NCBI RefSeq assembly: GCF_003339865.1
Contig: NZ_QPKV01000003.1
Span: 682,001-746,000 of the forward strand
Direction: 5' to 3'
Length of the DNA: 64,000 bases
Source of the DNA: Pedobacter chinensis
Lineage (GTDB): Bacteria > Bacteroidota > Bacteroidia > Sphingobacteriales > Sphingobacteriaceae
Both the position numbers and the translations under genes were made by a program. Shown piece after piece: positions 1 through 8,743 of this stretch. The stretch's first letter is position 1. Each line of letters begins with the position of its first letter. Under the pieces are notes generated by a model that saw only the letters and a list, made by a program, of their open reading frames with translations, did no database searches and was not told where the DNA came from.

Positions 1-531
1 TACAGACTCAATGTTTTCAGGGTTTAAGCTTTTGATATCAAATATTTCCTTGCCATCGACAATATATAGCGGCTCTTTGCCTTCTATTTTGAGGTTGCTG
101 CGCTTCCATGAAAAATTATTTGAATTTTTGCCTTTAAGATAAATTGATTGTGGACGTACACTTAAGCCCGACACTTTTCCATTTAGCGTAGAATCCGATT
201 TTAAAAATAGCTTCCCTTTAATGGATGATTTACTGTTTTTCGTTTTTATTTCGATTACCCCATTGCTTCCTTCCGCACCATATAAAGCTATAGCAGATTC
301 ATCTTTATAAATATTGATCGACTCAATAGTGTTCGGATCAACTTCTTTTAAGGCATTGGTGCCACGAATCAATTGTTTGCTACCGTCAATGATAATCAGC
401 GGATCATTACCGCCTGGTTTGGATGTACCTTGCAAAATAATATTGTCAGATATTTTTATCGTGTCTGTGGTTTGCGCATAACCTTTGAACGTAAACGTTA
501 TGGCAATTGCTGCTATTAATATGGTTTTCAT
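1..531 (-). CDS. Secreted protein with tandem TonB-receptor plug-like domains (3' end outside window)
   Basis: The reading frame opens at the ATG at 531 with a signal peptide (MKTILIAAIAITFTFKGYAQ) and runs off the left edge, so at least 177 residues are visible and the C-terminus is missing. It holds a plug-like unit around residues 40-80 (IIIDG, then a DPNTIESI-IYKD segment, then LYGAEGSNGVIEIKTK) and the start of a second unit (PLYIVDG, LNPENIESV). This pattern normally sits in the N-terminal plug of SusC-type receptors, but no barrel is visible here. It lies 19 bp downstream of the M56 peptidase gene, whose C-terminus has the same unit, so the two are probably co-transcribed and functionally linked. 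The function is not known to me. Confidence 0.75.
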   Translation of the reverse strand, partial: MKTILIAAIAITFTFKGYAQTTDTIKISDNIILQGTSKPGGNDPLIIIDGSKQLIRGTNALKEVDPNTIESINIYKDESAIALYGAEGSNGVIEIKTKNSKSSIKGKLFLKSDSTLNGKVSGLSVRPQSIYLKGKNSNNFSWKRSNLKIEGKEPLYIVDGKEIFDIKSLNPENIESV

Positions 532-550
532 AATGTAGATTTTGGTATTG

Positions 551-2569
551 TTACTGTTTAATATCGTAAGCAGATGGTTTATTTATTGTTATTTCCTTTT
601 GATCTGATTTCATTAATAAATTATTCTTTTTCCCTGCTTTTGTTGCTATTAATAATACGCCGTTTTTTGCTTTGTAGCCGTAAGAGTTTGTCGCGAGCTG
701 ATCTTTAAGAACTGAAATAGATTCTATATCATTCGGATCTAAGGTGCTCAGTAAATTATTATTTAACAGTCTGATACCATCAATAACAACCACTCCATTA
801 AATGTGCCGTCACTTAATTTAATGGAGCTGTTCTTTTCGGTTGATCTTAATAGTAAATTTTGTGTTTTAACCGTAGGATCGGGAGTTGTGCCCTGATCGT
901 TCTCCGAACTGAGTGTAAAATTCACATTAATGTTGTATTTTACCCGTACTGCTTTACCTTCAGCTAATCCTGGGTTCCATCTTGGTGATCCGCTGATTAC
1001 TCTAACTGCTTCTTCGTCTGTTCCGCTACCCAATCCGCGTGTTATTTGTACATCAGTCAGTGCGCCATTCTTCTCAACAATGAACGATAAAAATATCTTT
1101 CCCTGAACGTTATTTTCTTGTGCCAATTTGGGGTACTTGATACTTTTGCTTAAATATTCGTAGAATTTTTTAATTCCACCCGGAAATTCAGGCTGTTTCT
1201 CAATGGATACGAAATCGTATATTTTATCGATTTTTTCATCAGTAATATTCTCTCTAACCGGGTTCGAGTAACCTATTACGTTGATATCAGATAGCTTCTT
1301 ATGTGAAGGCAACAACAGGGCTTTTTCATTTTTAATTTTAGAGTTGTTGTCCGTTAATCTAAAATCAACCTTTAAAACATAATTCCCATCAGGTAAATTT
1401 TTGAAATCTTTGTAGGATAGCAATGATTTCATTACTTCTTCATCACAACCATCTCCTAAATCCAATACGGTGCTTACATTGGTTACCTTATTGTTTTTAA
1501 GGGTAAACTTAATTTGTGTATTGCCTTGTAAATTGTTTTTCTGTGCATCAACAGGATATTTTATCGATTTTGCCATAAAACGATAGAAATTAGTCCAGTT
1601 GCCATCAATTTTTTCTGTTGATGGTTTAATCACACTTTTTGATAATCTTTCGTTCACGAATTCTTCTTTAGGCGCTACCATCTCCTGAACGATTTCAATG
1701 GGTTTTTCTAAAGGGATCTGCTCTGAGATGGCGATAAGTTTTTTGTTTTTACGAACAGTGGCAGAAGAAAAGACAATAAGAAGTGCAAATAATGGTATAA
1801 AAAAGCCATATTTCATGATCGCTATTTTCTTTGATCGTTCTTTTTGCAACATAAAAATCCGCTTCTTAATTAATGATTTATCAAAAAAACCATTGGCCAA
1901 CCTGTTTGGCGAAACTCCGAAAGATTGGCTCAAAATTAGCATGGCATACTCGGCTTTATCACCTTGAAATTTTGCGGCTTGTTCATCAGCCAAAAACTCA
2001 TGAATATTTTTTATCGATTTTTTATAAAAATAAATGATTGGATTTAGCCAGGTAATCACACCCAGTATTTCAAAAAATAGAATATCTACCGTATGCCATT
2101 GTTTAATGTGTGCTTCTTCATGAATATCAATCACATCAACCAGCGGTAAATCCTGATCAACGATTTTGTTTTTTAAAAATGAAAATGCCGAACCAGCCTT
2201 AGCTGTATTTATTAAGTTTTTAACTGCTAACAAGTTAAGTACTAACCTACCCAAGAAAAATAATATACCTGCACAATAAATATAAACAAATGCACTTCCC
2301 CAGTTAAAACCAGTATTGCTTTCGGTTACTATTGTTGCCTGTTGTAATACGGCCTCCCAATTAACCGATGTGTAAACCTGTTGGGCTGCTTTCTGTTCTG
2401 TTAGCCATTCTAATCTAATAAATGGTATAAATAATGATAAAAGTCCTGCAGTTACAAGATAAGCTCGGTTCAGCGAAAAATAGGTTTCCTTATCTAACAG
2501 TAATTTATAAAAGCCGTAAAAAACAATTAAGTATAAGTTTACCTGAAGTAGGTAGTGGGCAAAACTCAT
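551..2569 (-). CDS. M56 (BlaR1-like) membrane metallopeptidase with TonB C-terminal-like and plug-like domains
   Basis: A 672-residue protein with N-terminal membrane segments (residues 1-50 and about 90-110) and a zinc-protease HEEAH motif at residues 150-154 followed by the conserved HEFLADEQA segment, as in BlaR1/MecR1 peptidases. Another hydrophobic segment lies near residues 250-270. The remainder has two TonB C-terminal-like domains (about residues 320-405 and 455-550, the second with the FPGG motif) and a plug-like stretch (VVIDGIRLL to GVLLIATK) near 590-650. The start overlaps the end of the BlaI gene by four bases (ATGA), so translation is coupled. By family analogy it senses an envelope signal and leads to loss of BlaI repression; what the TonB and plug parts bind is inference. 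Confidence 0.85.
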   Translation of the reverse strand: MSFAHYLLQVNLYLIVFYGFYKLLLDKETYFSLNRAYLVTAGLLSLFIPFIRLEWLTEQKAAQQVYTSVNWEAVLQQATIVTESNTGFNWGSAFVYIYCAGILFFLGRLVLNLLAVKNLINTAKAGSAFSFLKNKIVDQDLPLVDVIDIHEEAHIKQWHTVDILFFEILGVITWLNPIIYFYKKSIKNIHEFLADEQAAKFQGDKAEYAMLILSQSFGVSPNRLANGFFDKSLIKKRIFMLQKERSKKIAIMKYGFFIPLFALLIVFSSATVRKNKKLIAISEQIPLEKPIEIVQEMVAPKEEFVNERLSKSVIKPSTEKIDGNWTNFYRFMAKSIKYPVDAQKNNLQGNTQIKFTLKNNKVTNVSTVLDLGDGCDEEVMKSLLSYKDFKNLPDGNYVLKVDFRLTDNNSKIKNEKALLLPSHKKLSDINVIGYSNPVRENITDEKIDKIYDFVSIEKQPEFPGGIKKFYEYLSKSIKYPKLAQENNVQGKIFLSFIVEKNGALTDVQITRGLGSGTDEEAVRVISGSPRWNPGLAEGKAVRVKYNINVNFTLSSENDQGTTPDPTVKTQNLLLRSTEKNSSIKLSDGTFNGVVVIDGIRLLNNNLLSTLDPNDIESISVLKDQLATNSYGYKAKNGVLLIATKAGKKNNLLMKSDQKEITINKPSAYDIKQ

Positions 2570-2943
2570 TTTGGTGTGTGTTTAATTTTATCAATCATTT
2601 TTAAAATTTCATCAACATCACTTAAGTCGAGTTTTTCTTCTTTAACGAAAAAAGAGAACATACTCTCAACAGAATTTTCAAAATAGTTACCGAGTAATTT
2701 TTCGGTAGCGTGACGTTTATATTCTTCTTTGCTAATCATGGGATAGTACTGATGGGCCTTACCAAAAGCCTCGTGGCCAATAAAGCCTTTGGTTTCCAAA
2801 ATCCTGATGATTGTTGATACTGTATTGTAGGCTGGTTTTGGTATTGGCAATTCATCAATAACATCTTTAACAAATGCTTTTTCCAACTGCCAGAGTACCT
2901 GCATAATCTGCTCTTCGGCTTTGGTTAAATCTTTAATTTCCAT
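2566..2943 (-). CDS. BlaI/MecI/CopY family transcriptional repressor
   Basis: A 125-residue winged-helix protein of the usual BlaI length. It begins MEIKDLTKAEEQIMQVLWQ, has the typical helix-turn-helix segment PAYNTVSTIIRILETKGFI around residues 36-55 and the GKAHQYYP wing. It is the first gene of an operon with the M56 peptidase, as in bla and mec regulatory pairs. In that family the repressor binds a dyad over its own promoter and is removed when the peptidase is activated. A perfect 18-bp palindrome lies 22 bp upstream of the start and is the obvious operator candidate. No beta-lactamase gene lies in the operon. Confidence 0.9.
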   Translation of the reverse strand: MEIKDLTKAEEQIMQVLWQLEKAFVKDVIDELPIPKPAYNTVSTIIRILETKGFIGHEAFGKAHQYYPMISKEEYKRHATEKLLGNYFENSVESMFSFFVKEEKLDLSDVDEILKMIDKIKHTPK

Positions 2944-2965
2944 AATAATTTAGTAATAAGGATAA

Positions 2966-2983
2966 TAGCAATATATATTGCTA
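2966..2983 (-). promoter_or_regulatory. Perfect palindrome, candidate BlaI operator
   Basis: TAGCAATATATATTGCTA is an exact 18-bp palindrome lying 22 bp upstream of the BlaI start codon. Just beyond it are AACTAAA and TTTAGTT arms and a TAACTTTA stretch on the minus strand that may be the -7 region. Autoregulation by BlaI is inferred from position and symmetry. Confidence 0.6.
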
Positions 2984-3064
2984 ACTAAAGTTAAAACTAA
3001 TTTTTTAGTTATCCAAATTTTAACAAGAAATTTTTTAGGCTGGCAAGATTATGGCTAAACAGTA

Positions 3065-3706
3065 CTATATTACAATAAGATCGTTCTTGATTGCATAAAC
3101 CACTAAACCGGTTCGCGATTTAATATTTAGCTTGGCAAAGAGAGATTCGCGATAATTATCAATGGTTCGCGGGCTTACATTCATTATATCTGCAATTTCA
3201 CGGTAGGTTAATTCGCTGGCGCAATGTTGCAGAAAGGCAAGCTCTCGTATACTAAAAACGGGTTTTGAGTCTCCATCTTTTATTGCAACAAAAAGTCGTC
3301 CTGAAACGAGGTCGTTAACAAAAAATCCTTTTTCTGTGATGGCCTTTATAGCCGCAAGTAGCTCAAGAGGAGTGGATTCTTTTAGCATATAACCACCTGC
3401 ACCTGCTTTAAGCATTCCTATAATTGCTTTTTCATCCTCCAGCATGCTTAATGCCAGTACATTAATGTTTGGATAATTTTCCTTAATCCATTTTGTGGCG
3501 GCAAAACCATCCATTACTGGCATATTAATATCCATCAGGATAAGCTGAACATCAGGATAATTTTTTATTTTATTTTGAAGATCCTGCCCGTTTACCCCTT
3601 CAAACAGCACTTCAATCTCATCAAATTCATCTAGTAAACTGGCTAATCCGGAACGAAAAAGTGTATGGTCATCAACAATAGCAATAGAGATAAGTGGAGT
3701 TGACAT
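3065..3706 (-). CDS. NarL/FixJ family response regulator
   Basis: A 213-residue two-domain regulator. The receiver domain has the acidic pocket VDDH near residue 11, the phospho-acceptor Asp59 in LILMDINMP, and LALSMLED and GYMLKES downstream. The C-terminal LuxR-type helix-turn-helix (SELTYREIADIMNVSPRTIDNYR) lies at about residues 160-200. It is three bases downstream of the histidine kinase gene and is the last gene of a four-gene operon. It is presumably phosphorylated by that kinase. Targets cannot be read from the sequence. Confidence 0.93.
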   Translation of the reverse strand: MSTPLISIAIVDDHTLFRSGLASLLDEFDEIEVLFEGVNGQDLQNKIKNYPDVQLILMDINMPVMDGFAATKWIKENYPNINVLALSMLEDEKAIIGMLKAGAGGYMLKESTPLELLAAIKAITEKGFFVNDLVSGRLFVAIKDGDSKPVFSIRELAFLQHCASELTYREIADIMNVSPRTIDNYRESLFAKLNIKSRTGLVVYAIKNDLIVI

Positions 3707-3709
3707 GAT

Positions 3710-4501
3710 TTAAGGATAGGGGATTTCGATTAATATATTGGTGCCGTTATTCGGTGCTGAATTTAATATTAATTTTCCATTGATCATCTCAATTCTTTTC
3801 GAAATTGAATTTAAGCCCATGCCCGATTTCTTTGCTTTTATTCGTTCATAATTAAAACCAACTCCATTTTCTTTTACACTGAGATGCAGTATATGATTAT
3901 CATGGTAAAAGTTGAGGCTAATGATTGTTGCATTAGCATGTTTGATAATGTTATTGATAATTTCCTGAAGCAAGCGCAAAATGATAAGATCCTTATCTGG
4001 AGAAGTTTCCTTCAGATCAAACAGTTGGTTACTTACGCTAAGTTCGAATGTTCCTGTTTTTTCCAGCCAGTTTATTTCTTGCTGTATGGCATTGCCAATG
4101 CCAGTTTCGACAATTTGTTCGCCATGCAGCAATTTTGCCAGCTCTCTTAATTCCTTTATTGATTTGTTTACTAATGATAAAGAATTTTCAATTTTTTGTG
4201 CTGCTTTTTCGCTATTGTTAAGGTTAACTGAATTTAGTGTTAATGTGGTTAAACTTAAGAGCTGGCCAACATTATCATGCAACTCTGTGGCTATGGTTTG
4301 CATTGTCTTCTCCTGAACTTCAATACGGGTTTGCAACATTTCAGACTCAAACTCTCTTCTCATGTTTTCTTTTTCTAAGATATGATTCTTCTTATGTCTG
4401 TTATAAGATCGAATGTACATCATGAGAAAAATTGGCATGAGTAAGAAAATTAGAGTTGCTACAGCAATTAAGATTGCAATTTTCGTTGTTTCGCTCTGCA
4501 T
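3710..4501 (-). CDS. NarX/DesK-type sensor histidine kinase
   Basis: I prefer the start at MQSETTK (4501), giving 263 residues; a longer frame back to 4540 reads deeper into the preceding gene. There is one membrane helix (residues 8-30), a short coiled stretch, a HisKA_3 dimerisation domain with the phospho-acceptor His75 in ATELHDNVGQ, and an HATPase_c domain with IINNIIKHANA, ENGVGF and GMGLNSI motifs. There is no periplasmic sensor domain, so sensing is probably through the membrane or through the upstream membrane protein. It overlaps the upstream gene by 34 bp and is followed directly by its response regulator. Confidence 0.9.
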   Translation of the reverse strand: MQSETTKIAILIAVATLIFLLMPIFLMMYIRSYNRHKKNHILEKENMRREFESEMLQTRIEVQEKTMQTIATELHDNVGQLLSLTTLTLNSVNLNNSEKAAQKIENSLSLVNKSIKELRELAKLLHGEQIVETGIGNAIQQEINWLEKTGTFELSVSNQLFDLKETSPDKDLIILRLLQEIINNIIKHANATIISLNFYHDNHILHLSVKENGVGFNYERIKAKKSGMGLNSISKRIEMINGKLILNSAPNNGTNILIEIPYP

Positions 4502-5115
4502 ATATAGGAGTATGTCCAAAGGCCGTAAAGTATAAAGCATAAAATAACAAAAATCAGATACGTTAAGCTCATATGACCAAAAATATTTATGGTCAAAACA
4601 TCATAGAAAATGTTTGATATTGTACTGCCAAAATAATAGAAAAGTACTCCCGCTATCCACCAAAATTCGGGATTCGTTCTAATATCAATAAAAGATGAAT
4701 CTTTTAAAAGAAGGTAATAATAATAAAGTGTAAATATTACAAATATTACCGACATTACACTGATCGTTATAGAATTATAAACTAGAAATCCCCTTATTAT
4801 AAAAGATGAAAAGTATATAATACAGGTTAATATCAGTCCGAATATCAATGCTGTTTTTTGCTTGGTATATATCTTCAGACAATGATGAATACCATAAAAG
4901 ATAAAACTAGCCTCAAAGAATATAAATATGTTGTATAACCATAGGTTATGGATGCCCAGGCCGCCCATGTAGCTGCCGGCCAATTCTACTGTAAATACAA
5001 GAATTTGGTAACACAAAGCTAATCGCCAGAAGAGTGTTTTGTCTTTAATTAAAAAGACAACAGCAACTGCAAGACAGGTCAGTTCTATACAAACAATGGG
5101 GTTAAAAAGGAGCAT
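4468..5115 (-). CDS. Integral membrane protein of unknown function, partner of the histidine kinase
   Basis: A 215-residue, strongly hydrophobic protein with about six or seven predicted membrane helices, beginning MLLFNPIVCIELTCLAVAVV and ending in a short basic tail (CRAKQRKLQS). I do not recognise an enzymatic motif. It sits three bases after the 128-residue protein gene and overlaps the kinase start by 34 bp, so all four genes should be one transcript. Because the kinase lacks a sensor domain, this multi-helix protein could be its sensory subunit. That is inference from gene order and protein shape. Confidence 0.8.
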   Translation of the reverse strand: MLLFNPIVCIELTCLAVAVVFLIKDKTLFWRLALCYQILVFTVELAGSYMGGLGIHNLWLYNIFIFFEASFIFYGIHHCLKIYTKQKTALIFGLILTCIIYFSSFIIRGFLVYNSITISVMSVIFVIFTLYYYYLLLKDSSFIDIRTNPEFWWIAGVLFYYFGSTISNIFYDVLTINIFGHMSLTYLIFVILCFILYGLWTYSYICRAKQRKLQS

Positions 5116-5118
5116 ATG

Positions 5119-5505
5119 TTAAAGCTCTACTCCTTCGCATCGATGAGGGCAAACATTACCTCTATTCTCTATGTCATCTGTATCATCTTTATGTTCTTCA
5201 GTTAAATCGCCTAATTTATTGGTTTGTCCAGCTGCAAAAGTAGGAACAAGTAATACTGTATTTCTACCTTCATGTTCCTGAGGCAACCCATCTAAAGAAT
5301 CTTTAGTGTATTGAGCGAAATAAATTCTTAACCCATCATGTTTGCCATCACTTAGTTTTTTTGCTATTTCTAAAATCTGCTCGGCTGGAAACCACACTGC
5401 TTTGGTGTAAGATTTCGGATCTTTACTTGCTTCTTTAGCATAGGCATTCACCATTTCTTGTGCTACCTCCTTGTCAATGGGTTGAAAATTTGCTTCTTTG
5501 TTCAT
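5119..5505 (-). CDS. Hypothetical 128-residue protein, first gene of the two-component operon
   Basis: A soluble, acidic 128-residue protein without signal peptide or membrane segment. Visible features are VWFPAEQILEIAKKL, DGLRIYFAQYTKD and NTVLLVPTF, and a C-terminal segment with two cysteines and a histidine (NVCPHRCEGVEL) that could bind metal. I do not recognise the family. It opens the operon that continues with the membrane protein, histidine kinase and response regulator, so it may be a cytoplasmic component of that pathway. Confidence 0.75.
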   Translation of the reverse strand: MNKEANFQPIDKEVAQEMVNAYAKEASKDPKSYTKAVWFPAEQILEIAKKLSDGKHDGLRIYFAQYTKDSLDGLPQEHEGRNTVLLVPTFAAGQTNKLGDLTEEHKDDTDDIENRGNVCPHRCEGVEL

Positions 5506-5645
5506 AATAGTTTTAAGAGTTTGTTTTTTTTTCTAAAGTCGTTATTTAGAAAGTTTCTGGCAATAGGCATATTCGTTTTTAGATACCGTAAAATTACCCT
5601 TTTATTTAGGGTGATTTATACTACTCATAAATCAGTACAACCAAT

Positions 5646-5653
5646 TACTTTTG
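5646..5653 (+). promoter_or_regulatory. Possible Bacteroidota -7 box
   Basis: TACTTTTG matches the TAnnTTTG -7 consensus exactly, about 125 bp upstream of the LuxR-type gene at 5779. I see no convincing -33 TTG, so the assignment is tentative. An imperfect dyad (ACCAAAA...TTTTGGT around TATCCTTAAAGGATA, 5689-5727) lies between the box and the gene. Confidence 0.35.
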
Positions 5654-5778
5654 AAATACAATAACAAACCAAAAGTTTATTATTGAAACACCAAAAATTG
5701 TCTATCCTTAAAGGATACGCCTTTTGGTATTTAGCAGAACTAAAATATTACGCCATTAAATATATTTAATTATAAAAG

Positions 5779-6015
5779 ATGATAAACAATATCCTACTTC
5801 AAGATCATCACGACTCTATAACTGAACGGGAGGTTGAAATAGTGCGGCTTTTATCAAAAGGTTATAATAGTAAAGAAATTGGTGATTTGCTCTCCATCAG
5901 TGAGCATACGGTTAATACTCACCGGCGAAATATGGTAAGAAAGCTTGATTTAAGAAATTCTTACCAGTTAATTGTATGGGCATTTAAAGAAAAAATATTA
6001 TCCTATAAGGAATAA
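5779..6015 (+). CDS. Stand-alone LuxR-type helix-turn-helix protein
   Basis: A 78-residue protein that is almost entirely a LuxR/GerE DNA-binding domain: SITEREVEIVRLLSKGYNSK, then EIGDLLSISEHTVNTHRRNM and VRKLDLRNSYQLIVWAFKE. It has no receiver or ligand-binding domain, unlike the response regulator in the divergent operon. It is transcribed away from that operon across a 273-bp intergenic region, which suggests it acts on or with it. A strong bidirectional terminator follows. Confidence 0.85.
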   Translation: MINNILLQDHHDSITEREVEIVRLLSKGYNSKEIGDLLSISEHTVNTHRRNMVRKLDLRNSYQLIVWAFKEKILSYKE

Positions 6016-6051
6016 AGATTTGCATTTTTAACGCATCTCTCTCTAAACAGC

Positions 6052-6093
6052 AAAGCCTGCTTTTTTGATAGTAATATCAAAAGGCAGGCTTTT
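6052..6093. terminator. Bidirectional intrinsic terminator
   Basis: AAAGCCTGC...GCAGGCTTT arms, extended by TTTTTTGAT/ATCAAAAG, form a long hairpin with T runs on both strands. It lies between the convergent LuxR-type gene and M28 peptidase gene. Confidence 0.85.
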
Positions 6094-6116
6094 GTTTTGA
6101 AATTAGATTAATCCTT

Positions 6117-7688
6117 TTATGGTCTTGCTGCCTGAGGTGCAGGAAGTTCTTTTCTTGGGATTTGTGCCTCGCGTTGAGATGTGTTGTAAACAAATGAAGC
6201 AATAATTGTTGCCGATTGTTTCAAATCATCTTCAACCAATCTATCATAAGTATCCATGTTGCTATGGTGAGTTCGGGTATTATAATCGGCTGGATCCTGA
6301 ATAAACTGGAATCCTGGAATACCAACTGCATCAAAAGCCTGGTGATCGGTTCCACCTGTATTATTAATAGTAACGGTTGTTGCACCCAGATCATTAAATG
6401 GCGTTAACCAGTTTTGAAAGATTGGTCCGGCGGCGGCATTTCCCTGTAAATAAACACCACGAATTTTTCCGGTTCCATTATCTAAATTATAATATGCAGA
6501 TATTTTCTTTTGGTCTGGGGTTAAAGCCATCGTTTTCGGGTCGCCGAAATGTTTGGCTACATAACCTCTTGACCCGAATAAACCTTGTTCTTCTGAGCTC
6601 CAAAGGGCAATGCGAATGGTGCGTTTTGGTTTAAAATCTATTGCCTTTAAAATACGCATCGCTTCCATCATCACTGCAGATCCTGCAGCATTATCGGTAG
6701 CGCCTGTTGCTGCGTGCCATGAGTCAAAGTGACCACCAATCATCACCACTTCGTCCTTTAACTTTTTATCCGTTCCGGGAATTTCTGCAATAACGTTATA
6801 TCCCTGAGGGTCCTGATCGTAAAATGAGGTTTTAATATCGGCTTCAACCTCTACGGTTTTACCTGCACGCAATAAACGTAAAATGTGCAGGAAGTCTTCT
6901 GCTGCAACTTCCAGCTCTGGTGAAACTGGTTTAGCATCTAAAGCGTAAGATGCTCCGTTACTTGTAAAGAAGGTTCCCTGACCACCGCGGGCATAGGTTA
7001 AAATTAAAGCTACTTTTTCTTCTACCAGCATAGCGCTCATTGCTGCACGAATTTCACGCATTTTCATCATTTGTGCCATACGGTCTGCCATTGGCCCACC
7101 AGCCGGACGTTGTCTGTCTGCTCCGGCTGCTGCTGGTTTTGCTGCCGCCATTTGTGCTAAGGTAGAATCTGCATAGCGGGAGAAATCTGGTTTAAGACCG
7201 CTTGTTAGCGGAGTTCCCTGATCCATCATTACAATTTTACCAACCAATTTTCCTTTATACTTTGCCAGATCGGAAACACTATCGGCTTTAATTAAAATTA
7301 CTTCAGATTTAACCGGGCCATTTGTTCCAGGCGTCCAGGCTTTAGGAGAAGCAATGATAGGATGATAAAAAGGAACGGTGGTAGCGGCATAATATTTATC
7401 AACCTGCCACCCTTTTCCGAAGGTACCCCAGGCTTCGAGATGTGCATTTTTAAGGCCCCATTCTGTAAGTTGTTTAACGGCCCATTCCTGAGCTCTTTTT
7501 AAGCCTGGTGAATTTGATAATCGTGGACCTGAAACATCAGTAAGGTTAAAGGCAATATCCATTACTTTTGAGTTTTCTAAACCTGCCTTACGTATCTTTT
7601 GTACCACAGCTGCATCTGGCGTATCTTGCGCAAACACAGAAAAGCATAAGCCCAGGGCTAATGCTGTAATTGTAAATCTTTTGATCAT
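6117..7688 (-). CDS. Secreted M28 family zinc aminopeptidase
   Basis: A 523-residue protein with signal peptide MIKRFTITALALGLCFSVFAQ. A protease-associated insert (about residues 115-270) precedes the M28 catalytic core, in which His320 (GGHFDSWH), Asp332 (GATDNAAG), Glu366-Glu367 (WSSEEQG) and a late His in TGGTDHQAFD are the expected zinc-ligand and catalytic positions. The protein is likely exported and trims peptides in the periplasm or at the surface. It is monocistronic, with a terminator at each end of its intergenic spaces. A low-complexity Ala/Pro/Met-rich loop (about 180-215) is unusual but not disruptive. Confidence 0.9.
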   Translation of the reverse strand: MIKRFTITALALGLCFSVFAQDTPDAAVVQKIRKAGLENSKVMDIAFNLTDVSGPRLSNSPGLKRAQEWAVKQLTEWGLKNAHLEAWGTFGKGWQVDKYYAATTVPFYHPIIASPKAWTPGTNGPVKSEVILIKADSVSDLAKYKGKLVGKIVMMDQGTPLTSGLKPDFSRYADSTLAQMAAAKPAAAGADRQRPAGGPMADRMAQMMKMREIRAAMSAMLVEEKVALILTYARGGQGTFFTSNGASYALDAKPVSPELEVAAEDFLHILRLLRAGKTVEVEADIKTSFYDQDPQGYNVIAEIPGTDKKLKDEVVMIGGHFDSWHAATGATDNAAGSAVMMEAMRILKAIDFKPKRTIRIALWSSEEQGLFGSRGYVAKHFGDPKTMALTPDQKKISAYYNLDNGTGKIRGVYLQGNAAAGPIFQNWLTPFNDLGATTVTINNTGGTDHQAFDAVGIPGFQFIQDPADYNTRTHHSNMDTYDRLVEDDLKQSATIIASFVYNTSQREAQIPRKELPAPQAARP

Positions 7689-7845
7689 TTTTATGAAAAT
7701 GTTGGTTGGTTGTTATTGCTAAGTTACAGTTTAACAAACTTGCTTTCACTTTACCATGATATTTTTACAATGGTTTATGGCACCTGCAAGTGAAAACTGA
7801 AGTGTTTAGTAATTGCCGAGGTTAACTAAACCTTATTGAAACGAA

Positions 7846-7879
7846 AAGCCCGCATTCCATTTTTCCTGGAAGCGGACTT
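7846..7879 (-). terminator. Intrinsic terminator after the ABC transporter operon
   Basis: AAGCCCGCATTCCA and TGGAAGCGGACTT form a hairpin with two mismatches, 66 bp downstream of the permease stop codon on the minus strand. The T run is weak. Confidence 0.6.
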
Positions 7880-7944
7880 GTAGTGTAAAGAAGGACTGAC
7901 ACTTAAAATGAAAAACTGTAATTGCTTTTCAAAAAAAAATATAT

Positions 7945-8742
7945 TTATTTGATGCTTTTTTTAGTCACAATGAAATAGCCGGCAACAAACAAAACCGCTG
8001 CGTAAGTTAAACTTGTCCATATTTCCCGGGAGAAAATTTCAAAATCAAGAGGATCTTTCCCTTTTTCTATTTTGGTAACTTGTAGTGCTAAAGCGGGCAA
8101 ACTGTAAGGAATTAAATAAGCATATTTCCACTTTAAACTTGCAGTTACAATTCCCATAATTGTGCCGACAAAACCTATGCCTATGGGCTTAAGAAAATCG
8201 GCCAAGATTAAACTTAATATAAATTGAAGGGATAAAATGCCTAATGATGACAGGAATAACTTGGTGTAAGAATTAATTAAAAATGTTGATGGATTATATT
8301 GACTGAATGTGTATTTGGGAATCAATGCTTGTAGCAAGTGGCCGAAACCGAAAGTTAGGGCTGCAAAAAGAAATAAACAAATAAAGATGAGCAATACTGC
8401 AAATAGATATTTGGCTGTATAGATAGAGAATTTGTTTAAGGGTTGTGCAAACAGGGTTTTCCAGGTGTCGTTTTTATGTTCGATGTTATTTACTGAAAAT
8501 GCCATGAACATTACATAGAAAGGCATAATGAGCATGCCCATAACATTTAATGTGGCACCAGCATAGCTTACCCAAAGAAGCATACCAGGGTAATTCATTT
8601 TTAACACCTTTTCTGAACCAGAATAAAAACCAAAAGTAACCAGGCTGCAGATTCCCACAGGAAGCAAAATTGCGGCCCAAAATGCAAGTGTTTTTCTGGA
8701 TTTATAAAATTCGGAAACTAATGATATATATATTGAGCGCAT
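7945..8742 (-). CDS. ABC-2 type transporter permease
   Basis: A 265-residue membrane protein with about six helices, resembling the permeases of lantibiotic-immunity or bacitracin-export ABC systems (the ENKLNDTWKTLFAQP-like region here reads EHKNDTWKTLFAQPLNKF). It starts two bases past the stop of the ATPase gene, so the two are co-translated. Together they form a minimal exporter or membrane-stress transporter with a small membrane protein encoded upstream. The substrate is not indicated. Divergent LytS/LytTR genes and operator-like repeats suggest control by cell-envelope status. Confidence 0.87.
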   Translation of the reverse strand: MRSIYISLVSEFYKSRKTLAFWAAILLPVGICSLVTFGFYSGSEKVLKMNYPGMLLWVSYAGATLNVMGMLIMPFYVMFMAFSVNNIEHKNDTWKTLFAQPLNKFSIYTAKYLFAVLLIFICLFLFAALTFGFGHLLQALIPKYTFSQYNPSTFLINSYTKLFLSSLGILSLQFILSLILADFLKPIGIGFVGTIMGIVTASLKWKYAYLIPYSLPALALQVTKIEKGKDPLDFEIFSREIWTSLTYAAVLFVAGYFIVTKKSIK

Positions 8743-8743
8743 G

